NCBI GenBank assembly: GCA_002400085.1
Contig: DHEX01000129.1
Location: 1,454-9,389 of the forward strand
DNA: 7,936 bases
Reading direction: 5' to 3'
Origin: Clostridiaceae bacterium UBA4839
GTDB lineage: Bacteria > Bacillota > Clostridia > Clostridiales > Caloramatoraceae
Shown here: piece by piece, positions 1 through 6,719 of the stretch
Layout of the letters: each line of letters begins with the position of its first letter
How positions within the stretch are numbered: the stretch's first letter is position 1
Made by a program: the position numbers and the translations under genes
Notes under the pieces: generated by a model
The model's input: the letters and a program-made list of their open reading frames with translations, nothing else
Databases searched by the model: none
Told to the model about the DNA's origin: nothing

Positions 1-1024
1 AGTTATTACCTGGGGAGCAGGTGCAATGGGTGGCGGAATTGCCAGAATGCTTGCAGATAAAAAAGGAGTTGAAATAGTTGGAGCTATTGTGGGAAGACCG
101 GAGAACGCCAAAAAAGACTTAGGGGAACATCTTGGAATAAGAAAATTAAATGTTATTACATCAAATAACCCAAAAGAAGTTTTTGACAATGTGAAAGCTG
201 ATGTTGTTATTATTGCAACAGATTCATATGTTAAAAATGTATTTCCGCAAATAAAGCTTGCGGCAGAACATGGGGTAAATGTAATAACTATTGCAGAAGA
301 AATGTCCTATCCATATGGTGTAGAGCCAGAACTTTCAGCTGAAATAGATAAAATTGCAAAAGAAAACAATGTTACAATTCTTGGAACTGGAGTAAATCCT
401 GGATTTGTTCTTGACACTCTTATAATTGTTTTATCTGCTGGATGCAGAAATGTTAAAAAAATTAAAGCATCAAGGATAAATGATCTTTCACCTTTTGGAA
501 CAACAGTTATGAAAACTCAAGGTGTTGGAACTACTTTAGAAGAATTTAAAAAGGGACTCAAAAATGAAACAATAGTAGGACATATTGGCTTTAAGCAGTC
601 TATACCAATGGTTGCAAAAGCTCTTGGAATTGAAATTGATAAAGTTGTTGAAACAAGGGAGCCAATTATTTCAAATACTCATAGAGAAACGCCTTATGTA
701 ACCGTTGAACCGGGTATGGTAGCTGGGTGTAAGCATATTGGATACGGAATGAAAGGTGACGAAGCTGTAATTACCCTTGAACATCCACAGCAGATTCATC
801 CTGAGCTTGAAGATGTAAAGACTGGAGATTATATATGGATTGAGGGAGATCCTAATTTAAATTTATCAATTAAACCGGAGACACCGGGAGGAATTGGGAC
901 AATTGCAATGGCAGTGAACATGATTCCTCAGGTTATTAATTCAAAGCCAGGACTTGTAACAATGTATGACTTACCGCTGCCCCATGCAATAATGGGCGAT
1001 TTCAGAGATTATATTATAAAATAA
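1..1024 (+). CDS. ord: 2,4-diaminopentanoate dehydrogenase, 5'-truncated by the window edge
   Basis: The enzyme oxidatively deaminates 2,4-diaminopentanoate at C4 to 2-amino-4-oxopentanoate and ammonia, reducing NAD(P)+. It is a cytosolic step of ornithine fermentation. The first complete codon is at base 2, and the frame is open from there. The nucleotide-binding turn WGAGAMGGG is encoded at about 11-37, after V-I-T of the first beta strand. The ATG at 26 lies inside that glycine motif, so it cannot be the true start; probably only around ten residues are missing. The N-terminal Rossmann domain resembles dihydrodipicolinate reductase. A conserved-looking LGTGVNPGFVLD segment (about 379-414) begins the catalytic part. 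The product name rests on overall resemblance to Ord and on the neighbours: the next four genes encode the enzymes before and after it in the pathway. A generic amino-acid dehydrogenase of the same fold is the alternative, but context makes that unlikely. Cofactor preference (NAD or NADP) cannot be read here. Confidence 0.93.
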   Translation, partial: VITWGAGAMGGGIARMLADKKGVEIVGAIVGRPENAKKDLGEHLGIRKLNVITSNNPKEVFDNVKADVVIIATDSYVKNVFPQIKLAAEHGVNVITIAEEMSYPYGVEPELSAEIDKIAKENNVTILGTGVNPGFVLDTLIIVLSAGCRNVKKIKASRINDLSPFGTTVMKTQGVGTTLEEFKKGLKNETIVGHIGFKQSIPMVAKALGIEIDKVVETREPIISNTHRETPYVTVEPGMVAGCKHIGYGMKGDEAVITLEHPQQIHPELEDVKTGDYIWIEGDPNLNLSIKPETPGGIGTIAMAVNMIPQVINSKPGLVTMYDLPLPHAIMGDFRDYIIK

Positions 1025-1030
1025 GGAGGG
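1024..1030 (+). promoter_or_regulatory. Ribosome binding site of ortA, supporting a TTG start
   Basis: AGGAGGG begins at the last base of the ord stop codon and lies 8 bases before TTG at 1039. There is no in-frame ATG or GTG nearby, so this strong Shine-Dalgarno sequence is the main support for the unusual TTG start. Confidence 0.8.
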
Positions 1031-1038
1031 TTTTATCG

Positions 1039-1344
1039 TTGATAAAAAAAGGAGAATGGGTTCAAATTCATGATATCGTTTTAAAACCTGAAGAAAGATC
1101 TCCTCATTTGCCAGAGGATACTAAAAAAGTCCCCCTTGAAATGTGGGTAAAGGGCTTTTTAAATAGTGATGCTGATTTAGGAGATATGGTTGAAATAACT
1201 ACTATTACAGGCAGAAAAGTAAAAGGAACTTTAGTTGAGGTTAATCCTACTTTCAAATATGGATTTGGGGAAACCTTTGTACCAGAGGTACTAAAAATAG
1301 GAATTGACCTTCGAAAAATAGTAGGAGGTGGTCTTAATGAGTAA
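1039..1344 (+). CDS. ortA: 2-amino-4-oxopentanoate thiolase, small subunit OrtA
   Basis: OrtA is the small partner of OrtB. Together they cleave 2-amino-4-oxopentanoate with CoA into acetyl-CoA and alanine. The 101-residue length fits the family, which is about 100 residues. Recognisable parts are the N-terminal WVQIHDIVL strand, the PLEMWVKGFL segment near residues 31-40, a GDMVEITTITGRKVKGTL beta hairpin, and the C-terminal NPTFKYGFGETFVPEVL block. The pattern suggests a small beta-rich domain; no catalytic residue is evident, and PLP chemistry belongs to OrtB. Translation starts at TTG, 14 bases after the ord stop, with a good ribosome binding site. The end overlaps ortB by 8 bases, consistent with coupled translation of two subunits of one complex. 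The assignment comes from the sequence pattern plus the adjacency to ortB; alone, so small a protein would be hard to name. Confidence 0.9.
   Translation: MIKKGEWVQIHDIVLKPEERSPHLPEDTKKVPLEMWVKGFLNSDADLGDMVEITTITGRKVKGTLVEVNPTFKYGFGETFVPEVLKIGIDLRKIVGGGLNE
1323..1330 (+). promoter_or_regulatory. Ribosome binding site of ortB, deciding the ATG start at 1337
   Basis: AGGAGGTG lies inside the end of ortA, and its AGGAGG core ends 8 bases before ATG at 1337. The GTG at 1328, which gives a slightly longer reading frame, is itself part of this Shine-Dalgarno sequence and has none of its own at proper spacing. Confidence 0.85.
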
Positions 1345-2758
1345 TGACATGAGTTTTAATGCTGTTATGGGAAGAAAAAATGAAATTATGAAAAAAGCAG
1401 TAGGAATTGATTATGAAAATTATGAGTTCTCAGGTATTGGATTTGATTATGAAAGAATGATGAGAGAAACAGGGTACAGCCTTCAAGAAGTACAAGACGT
1501 TCAAAGGGCTTCGGGGGTTGGAAACACTCCTTTAATTGAGCTTAAAAATTTAACTGCTCTGGCAAGAAAATTTGCGCCTAAAGGCAAGGGTGCAAGAATA
1601 TTTGTAAAAGATGAAAGCTGTAATCCTTCAGGAAGTTTTAAAGACAGAAGGGCATCAATTTCGGCACATAATGCAAAAGTAAAAGGATATAAAGGGATAG
1701 CAGCAGCTACTTCAGGAAACTATGGAGCAGCAGTTGCATCTCAGGCTGCTATGAAAAATTTGAAATGTATAATTGTTCAGGAATGTTATGATTCAAGAAA
1801 AGTTGGACAGCCTGAAATTCTTGAAAAGGATAGGAAATGTGAATGTTATGGAGCTGAAGTAATTCAATTAACTGTTGGACCAGAGCTTTTTTATGCATAT
1901 TTAAGAATACTTGAGGAAACTGGATATTTTAATGCTTCACTTTACACACCCTTTGGAGTTGTAGGGATAGAAACATTAGGGTATGAAGTTGCAATGCAGT
2001 GCAGAGAAATGCTTGGAAAAGATCCCGATGCTGTGATCGTTACTCATGCAGGGGGCGGAAATGTAACAGGAACTGCAAGAGGCCTTATAAAGGCAGGGGC
2101 ATCAGATACAGAAGTAATAGGGGCTAGTGTTGATTTATCAGGGCTTCATATGGCATCTGACAGGGATTTTAATAGAAAATCCTTTACTACAGGGCATACC
2201 GGCTTTGGAATTCCTTTTGCAACTTGGCCTGATAGATCAGATGTTCCAAGGAGTGCAGCAAGACCTTTAAGATATCTTGACAGGTATGTAACTATAAAGC
2301 AGGGCGAAGTATTTTATATTACTGAAGCACTAGCACAGCTTGAAGGATTAGAGCGAGGACCTGCTGGAAACACATCCCTTACTGCTGCTTTTGCGTTAGC
2401 CCAAGAAATGGATGAGGATAAAGTAATTGTAGTTCAGGAAACAGAATACACCGGTGCAGGCAAGCATATACTTCCACAGCTCTCCTTTGCAAGAGAAAAT
2501 GGAATTGAAATAAAATTTGGTAATCCTGATGATGAAGTTCCGGGGGAATCCATAATACTGCCTGAGCATCCATCCCTTATTAAAGCAAGGGATGTAGATT
2601 TAAATAAGCTTAAAAATTCTTATATTAAAAACTGTGTTAAAAACAATGATGTTGAAATTGCAACAGATGATGATGTTAAATTCCTTATGGAGGATACTAA
2701 ATCTGATAAACAATTTGTTTTGAATTCTCTTAATAATTTAAATGTGAGAGTGTATTAG
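1337..2758 (+). CDS. ortB: 2-amino-4-oxopentanoate thiolase, PLP-binding large subunit OrtB
   Basis: This is the catalytic subunit of the thiolase that turns 2-amino-4-oxopentanoate plus CoA into acetyl-CoA and alanine, the last specific step of oxidative ornithine breakdown. It is a fold-type II PLP protein related to threonine synthase and cysteine synthase. From ATG 1337 it has 473 residues. The GNTPLIEL motif is near residue 62. PSGSFKDRR carries the predicted PLP lysine, K102. The SGNYG substrate loop is at 126-130, and the GGGNVTGTA phosphate-binding loop begins at 239. The first roughly 60 residues precede the fold-type II core, and the last roughly 100 extend beyond the cofactor loops. 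A threonine synthase would be the naive homology call, but pairing with ortA inside an ora/ord cluster argues for OrtB. It starts within the ortA coding sequence and is followed 10 bases later by oraS. No frameshift or missing key residue was seen. Confidence 0.93.
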   Translation: MSNDMSFNAVMGRKNEIMKKAVGIDYENYEFSGIGFDYERMMRETGYSLQEVQDVQRASGVGNTPLIELKNLTALARKFAPKGKGARIFVKDESCNPSGSFKDRRASISAHNAKVKGYKGIAAATSGNYGAAVASQAAMKNLKCIIVQECYDSRKVGQPEILEKDRKCECYGAEVIQLTVGPELFYAYLRILEETGYFNASLYTPFGVVGIETLGYEVAMQCREMLGKDPDAVIVTHAGGGNVTGTARGLIKAGASDTEVIGASVDLSGLHMASDRDFNRKSFTTGHTGFGIPFATWPDRSDVPRSAARPLRYLDRYVTIKQGEVFYITEALAQLEGLERGPAGNTSLTAAFALAQEMDEDKVIVVQETEYTGAGKHILPQLSFARENGIEIKFGNPDDEVPGESIILPEHPSLIKARDVDLNKLKNSYIKNCVKNNDVEIATDDDVKFLMEDTKSDKQFVLNSLNNLNVRVY

Positions 2759-2768
2759 GGGGGATTAT

Positions 2769-3149
2769 ATGCCAATTAAAAGAGAAGATGATTTTGAAAA
2801 AAGACGGGAACACTTGAAAAGCTTATCAGATGAAGAGCTGAAAAAAAGGTTTTGGGATTTGGCAGATGAAATAGTAAAGCCACTCGCTCATCTAGCATAC
2901 ACCCATACGTCCCCTTCAATAGAGAGGTCAGTACTTTTAAGGATGGGTTTTTCAAGTATAGAAGCTAAGGAAATTGTGAACAAGGTAGAGGAATTAAATT
3001 TGCTACCAAAGGGTGCAGGAAATGTTGTTTATAGATTATCGAAAAAAAAGGATATTGGAATAAGAGAAGCAGGGCTTCTTTTAGCCGACGGAAAATGTAT
3101 GGATGAGGCTCTTTGCCTTTTCAGCGGAGGTGAAAATAATGGAGCTTAA
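2769..3149 (+). CDS. oraS: D-ornithine 4,5-aminomutase, small subunit OraS
   Basis: OraS is the small subunit of the adenosylcobalamin- and PLP-dependent aminomutase that converts D-ornithine to 2,4-diaminopentanoate. The 126-residue length is close to the known roughly 120-residue subunit. The protein is mainly helical and highly charged at the start (KREDDFEKRREHLKSLSDEEL). The most family-like part is the middle: FWDLADEIVKPL followed by LAYTHTSPSIERSVLLRMGF (about residues 27-61). The C-terminal half contains KGAGNVVYRLS and REAGLLLADGK. The subunit has no cofactor motifs of its own; PLP and B12 sites are in OraE, and OraS is thought to stabilise the complex. ATG 2769 is preceded by a G-rich ribosome binding site at 2757-2763 that runs out of the ortB TAG stop. 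The end overlaps oraE by 11 bases, as expected for coupled synthesis of partner subunits. Confidence 0.94.
   Translation: MPIKREDDFEKRREHLKSLSDEELKKRFWDLADEIVKPLAHLAYTHTSPSIERSVLLRMGFSSIEAKEIVNKVEELNLLPKGAGNVVYRLSKKKDIGIREAGLLLADGKCMDEALCLFSGGENNGA
3126..3132 (+). promoter_or_regulatory. Ribosome binding site of oraE, deciding the ATG start at 3139
   Basis: GGAGGTG lies inside the end of oraS, and its GGAGG core ends 8 bases before ATG at 3139. The in-frame ATG at 3103 would add twelve residues (MRLFAFSAEVKI) that are merely oraS coding sequence read in another frame, and it has no comparable binding site. Confidence 0.85.
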
Positions 3150-5334
3150 TGAAAATAAAAAAATTGATGTGGAAGAGGTATTAAAGGATTTAGAACATTA
3201 TAAACCTAAACGTAAAGGATGGCATTGGAGAGAGGAACAGGGAGAAATGCGTTATGGCGAATTTGAATATAAGCAGGTTTCAAAGCCGCTGAAAAAAAGC
3301 TGCCCTCTTCCTGCTTCAAAGAGTTTTGACTATATTGATCCTCAGCCTGATTGTGTTATCACAACTGAAATTGCATCAGGAAGATTTGAAGATGACATTA
3401 GAAGAATGCGTATGGCAGCTTGGCATGGGGCTGATCATATTATGGTTATAAGAACTGCAGGACAAAGTCATTTTGATGGGTTACTAGAAGGAACGCCTGA
3501 AGGTACAGGTGGTGTACCAATTACAAGAAAAGAAATCAGAGCTACAAGAAAGGCCCTTGACATGATTGAAGAGGAAGTAGGAAGACCATTAAATTTTCAT
3601 TCTTATGTTTCAGGGGTGGCAGGCCCCGAAATAGCTGTAATGTTTGCTGAAGAGGGCGTGAATGGAGCACATCAGGATCCTCAGTATAATGTACTTTATA
3701 GAAACATAAATATGGCTCGTTCCTTTGTAGATGCAGCTGAGGCTAAAAAAATTATGGCATCTGTTGATATGCTTCAAATTGATGGGGCTCATAATGCCAA
3801 TGCCACAGCAATGAAAGGATATAAGGTAATGCCTGAGCTTATGGTGCAGCATGCAATTAACTGTGCTTTTTCAAGGGCAGTAGGAATGAAAAAAGAATAC
3901 ATTGCCCTGTCAACTGTTCCGCCAACTGCACCGCCTGCGCCTTGCATGAGATTAGACCTTCCTTATGCAGTAGCTCTTAGAGATCTATTCAAGGATTATA
4001 AAATGAGAGCTCAAATGAACACAAAGTATATTGAGTCATGTGAAAGGGAGGCAACTGTAACTCATGTTTTAAATATTCTAATTTCAAGGCTTACAAGTGC
4101 AGATATTCAATCTACAATAACTCCTGATGAAGGAAGAAATGTTCCATGGCACTATAACAGTATTCATGCAATAAATACTGCAAAGCAGGCTTTAGTTGGC
4201 ATGGATGGTCTTCTTGATATGGTTGAGCTAAAAAAAGAGGGGTATCTTCCTGAAAAGGTAAGGGAATTGAAAGAAAGAGCAGTACTTTTTATGGAGGAGA
4301 TACTTGAAGTCGGAGGATATTTTAAAGCTGTTGAGATGGGATTTTTTGTTGATTCAGGAATGTATCCAGAAAGAAATGGGGATGGAATTGTAAGAGATAT
4401 AAACGGTGGAGTTGGAGCAGATACTATAGTTGAAAGGGATAAGGATTACATGGCTCCAGTTTGTGAGCATTTTGGATATAATAATTTGCCTCACGATATA
4501 AAAAAACCTTGTGATTTAATTCACGGCTGTACCCTATGTGATAGAGACAAGATTATTTATATTGATGAGCTTGATGAAAGTGACAATGTAAATAATAGAT
4601 TAGAGGAAACAGAGAAATTCAGAAAAACCAGTGAAGTTAAGCCTGAAGTTGAATGGGCTGGAGATGGAATTGTAAGCGTGACAATTTTTCTGCCAATAGA
4701 TGAAAGGACTGCTGAATTTACTGCTATTGAAATAGGCAAAAAGATGGGGCTTGAAGATGTTGCTGTAATTCATAAACAAGTTATGCACCCATCTGAAGGA
4801 ACATTAGTTGAGATAAAGGGCAAGGTTCCATTTACTGTAGATACATCGAAACTGATAATTCCTAAGAAAGTTGAGCCTCTTTCAGATGAAGAGATTAGAA
4901 AATCCATAGATGAAAATCCAATGAGAATTGTTGCAGCAACTGTAGGGGAAGATGAACATTCTGTAGGTTTAAGGGAGATACTTGATATAAAACATGGAGG
5001 CATTGAAAGGTATGGAATAAAGTGCCATTGCTTAGGGACATCAGTTCCAGTTGAAAAGCTTGTAGATGCGGCAATAGAGCTTAATGCAGATGCAATCCTT
5101 GCAAGCACAATAATAACCCACAATGATATACACATTAAAAACATGAAAAAGCTTAATGATCTTTGCATTGAAAAAGGTATAAGGGATAAGGTTACATTGA
5201 TTTGCGGGGGAACTCAGGTTACAGATGAAATTGCAAAAGCACAAGGCCTTGATGCAGGCTTTGGCAGAGGAAGCCGCGGAAGCGATGTAGCATCTTTTCT
5301 TGTTAAAAAAAGGAATGATAAAGGCAGGAGATAA
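3139..5334 (+). CDS. oraE: D-ornithine 4,5-aminomutase, large subunit OraE (B12 and PLP)
   Basis: OraE is the catalytic subunit of the radical 1,2-amino shift that converts D-ornithine to 2,4-diaminopentanoate. From ATG 3139 it has 731 residues, close to the characterised enzyme. Residues about 70-420 form the expected TIM-barrel part, with TTEIASGRFEDDIRRMRMAA, YVSGVAGPEIAVMFAEEG, STVPPTAPPAP and STITPDEGRNVPWH. The C-terminal Rossmann-like B12 domain contains DEHSVG, matching the DxHxxG signature; H607 is the predicted cobalt ligand. K618 in DIKHGG is the predicted PLP lysine; its spacing of 11 residues from the histidine equals that of H618 and K629 in the C. sticklandii enzyme. LGTSVPVEKLVDAA and CGGTQV complete the domain. 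A linker segment holds three cysteines, C458, C464 and C467. oraE starts inside oraS and ends 2 bases before the MutL-like gene. The related lysine 5,6-aminomutase is excluded by the single-chain layout and the OraS partner. Confidence 0.96.
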   Translation: MELNENKKIDVEEVLKDLEHYKPKRKGWHWREEQGEMRYGEFEYKQVSKPLKKSCPLPASKSFDYIDPQPDCVITTEIASGRFEDDIRRMRMAAWHGADHIMVIRTAGQSHFDGLLEGTPEGTGGVPITRKEIRATRKALDMIEEEVGRPLNFHSYVSGVAGPEIAVMFAEEGVNGAHQDPQYNVLYRNINMARSFVDAAEAKKIMASVDMLQIDGAHNANATAMKGYKVMPELMVQHAINCAFSRAVGMKKEYIALSTVPPTAPPAPCMRLDLPYAVALRDLFKDYKMRAQMNTKYIESCEREATVTHVLNILISRLTSADIQSTITPDEGRNVPWHYNSIHAINTAKQALVGMDGLLDMVELKKEGYLPEKVRELKERAVLFMEEILEVGGYFKAVEMGFFVDSGMYPERNGDGIVRDINGGVGADTIVERDKDYMAPVCEHFGYNNLPHDIKKPCDLIHGCTLCDRDKIIYIDELDESDNVNNRLEETEKFRKTSEVKPEVEWAGDGIVSVTIFLPIDERTAEFTAIEIGKKMGLEDVAVIHKQVMHPSEGTLVEIKGKVPFTVDTSKLIIPKKVEPLSDEEIRKSIDENPMRIVAATVGEDEHSVGLREILDIKHGGIERYGIKCHCLGTSVPVEKLVDAAIELNADAILASTIITHNDIHIKNMKKLNDLCIEKGIRDKVTLICGGTQVTDEIAKAQGLDAGFGRGSRGSDVASFLVKKRNDKGRR

Positions 5335-5336
5335 GC

Positions 5337-6689
5337 ATGAAAGTTGATGCGCTTGTAGCTGAAATAGGCAGCACCACAACCTATATAAATGCTTTTAAAA
5401 TAAAAGAAAATCCTATGTTTATTGGGCAGGGGGAAGCACCAACAACTGTTAATGAAGGCGATGTAGTAATTGGATTAAATAATGCTATTGATTCACTAAA
5501 AAATAGGCTTAATGTGCCATCAATTGAATGGGATGAATTTTTTGCAACTTCAAGTGCTGCTGGTGGACTTAAAATGACTGTTCATGGGCTTGTTTATGAT
5601 ATGACCGTAAGAGCGGCAAAGGAAGCAGCTCTTGGAGCTGGGGCTATAGTTAAGATGATTACAGCGGGAAAATTATCGGATGGTGATTTAAACAAAATAA
5701 AAGAAGTTAAGCCTAATATAATATTCATTGCAGGCGGGGTTGATTATGGGGACAAGGATACAGCAATTTTTAATTCAAAAGCAATTTCATCCCTGCATTT
5801 AAATGTTCCTGTAATATTTGCAGGGAATATTCAATGTGCAGATGAAGTAAAGCATATTTTTGAAGAAGAGGGAATTAAAATTTATGTTACGGAAAATGTA
5901 TATCCAAGAATAGATGAGCTAAATGTGGAGCCTGCAAGAAAAATAATTCAAAAGGTATTTGAAGAAAATATTACTAAGGCACCCGGCATGTCAAGTGTAA
6001 GAAGCATTGTAAATCAAAATATCATCCCCACGCCTGGAGCTGTTATGGAAAGTGCAATGATTTTATATGGCGAAATAGGTGATGTTATTGTAATAGATGT
6101 GGGAGGGGCAACTACAGATGTTCATTCTGTAACAGAGGGCAGTGAAGAAATTCAAAGGATAAGCATAAGCCCTGAGCCTACAGCTAAAAGAACTGTTGAG
6201 GGGGATTTGGGCGTATATGTAAATCTTGAAAATATAGTAGAAAAGATAGGTATGGGAAAAGTTCTTAAAGATTTTACTGATGCTGAAGAATTAATAGAAA
6301 ATAAGAAAGCAATTCCAAAAACAAAAAGAGAAATGGAATTCGTAGAATATTTAACAGAGGAGGCAGTAAAAACTGCTGTTAGACGGCATGCCGGAACCCT
6401 CAAATATATATATGGGCCGACAGGTAAAAAAACTGTAGCTGAAGGGAAGGATTTAACCAATATTAAATGGATTGTTGGTACAGGCGGTGCCCTTACAAGG
6501 CTTAATAAAAGGATAGAAATATTGTCGAAAATTCCAAAGGATAATGCAGGTGGTAAATGTTTATACCCAAAAGAAAATGTTAAAGTGCTTATAGACGAGG
6601 ATTATATAATGGCATCTGTTGGCGCTTTATCTAAAAAGCATATGGAAGAATCAAAAATAATATTAATGCATAGTTTAGGCTTAATATAA
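5337..6689 (+). CDS. MutL/GlmL-family ATPase-fold protein, possible OraSE helper
   Basis: This 450-residue protein belongs to the MutL/GlmL family found beside B12-dependent mutases; it is unrelated to the DNA mismatch-repair protein MutL. It has the layout of the actin/Hsp70/sugar-kinase (ASKHA) fold. A first phosphate-binding motif, AEIGSTTTYINAF, is at residues 8-20; an IAGG turn is at 131-134; a second phosphate motif, VIDVGGATTDVHSV, has D254; and an adenosine-type motif, IVGTGGALTRL, is at 379-389. In the same family GlmL is encoded between the glutamate mutase subunits of Clostridium. The biochemical role is not established, to my knowledge. Location directly after oraE suggests a chaperone or reactivation function that keeps the adenosylcobalamin enzyme active, by analogy with diol dehydratase reactivases, which share this fold. 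Start ATG 5337 has AGGAG at 5326-5330 inside the end of oraE, only 2 bases after its stop, so translation is probably coupled. The family call is firm; the function is inference. Confidence 0.85.
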   Translation: MKVDALVAEIGSTTTYINAFKIKENPMFIGQGEAPTTVNEGDVVIGLNNAIDSLKNRLNVPSIEWDEFFATSSAAGGLKMTVHGLVYDMTVRAAKEAALGAGAIVKMITAGKLSDGDLNKIKEVKPNIIFIAGGVDYGDKDTAIFNSKAISSLHLNVPVIFAGNIQCADEVKHIFEEEGIKIYVTENVYPRIDELNVEPARKIIQKVFEENITKAPGMSSVRSIVNQNIIPTPGAVMESAMILYGEIGDVIVIDVGGATTDVHSVTEGSEEIQRISISPEPTAKRTVEGDLGVYVNLENIVEKIGMGKVLKDFTDAEELIENKKAIPKTKREMEFVEYLTEEAVKTAVRRHAGTLKYIYGPTGKKTVAEGKDLTNIKWIVGTGGALTRLNKRIEILSKIPKDNAGGKCLYPKENVKVLIDEDYIMASVGALSKKHMEESKIILMHSLGLI

Positions 6690-6690
6690 G

Positions 6691-6704
6691 ATGATTTTAA
6701 TCAT
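6691..6704 (+). repeat. Short AT-rich inverted repeat before orr
   Basis: ATGATT, two bases, then AATCAT form a perfect 6-bp inverted repeat in the 30-base gap between the MutL-like gene and orr. A physical hairpin would probably open to a 4-base loop and be weak. No T tract follows, so it is not a terminator. It lies just upstream of the orr ribosome binding site and may be chance. Confidence 0.4.
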
Positions 6705-6707
6705 ATT

Positions 6708-6714
6708 GGGGGTG
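6708..6714 (+). promoter_or_regulatory. Ribosome binding site of orr, supporting a GTG start
   Basis: GGGGGTG lies 5 bases before GTG at 6720. No in-frame ATG exists between the preceding stop and the conserved N-terminus, so GTG is the only sensible start. Confidence 0.7.
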
Positions 6715-6719
6715 TTTGT

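Noticed and set aside
26..1024. ord starting at the ATG at base 26
   Set aside because: This ATG lies within the glycine-rich nucleotide-binding turn, and the coding frame continues upstream to the window edge, so the gene is cut off rather than starting here.
1337..2758. Threonine synthase as the function of the fold-type II PLP protein
   Set aside because: The fold and lysine motif are shared, but it is paired with ortA and embedded between ord and oraSE, which fits the thiolase large subunit.
4770..5379. Long minus-strand open frames opposite oraE
   Set aside because: They are antisense to a strongly conserved coding region, overlap each other, have Cys/Ser/Phe-rich unfamiliar translations, and have no convincing ribosome binding sites.
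5337..6689. DNA mismatch-repair MutL
   Set aside because: The name is shared only by convention. The sequence lacks the GHKL ATPase motifs of repair MutL and has ASKHA-type motifs.
6690..6719. A promoter, terminator or riboswitch in the gap before orr
   Set aside because: The gap is only 30 bases. The small inverted repeat has no T run, and there is no room for a -35/-10 pair or a cobalamin riboswitch entirely within it.
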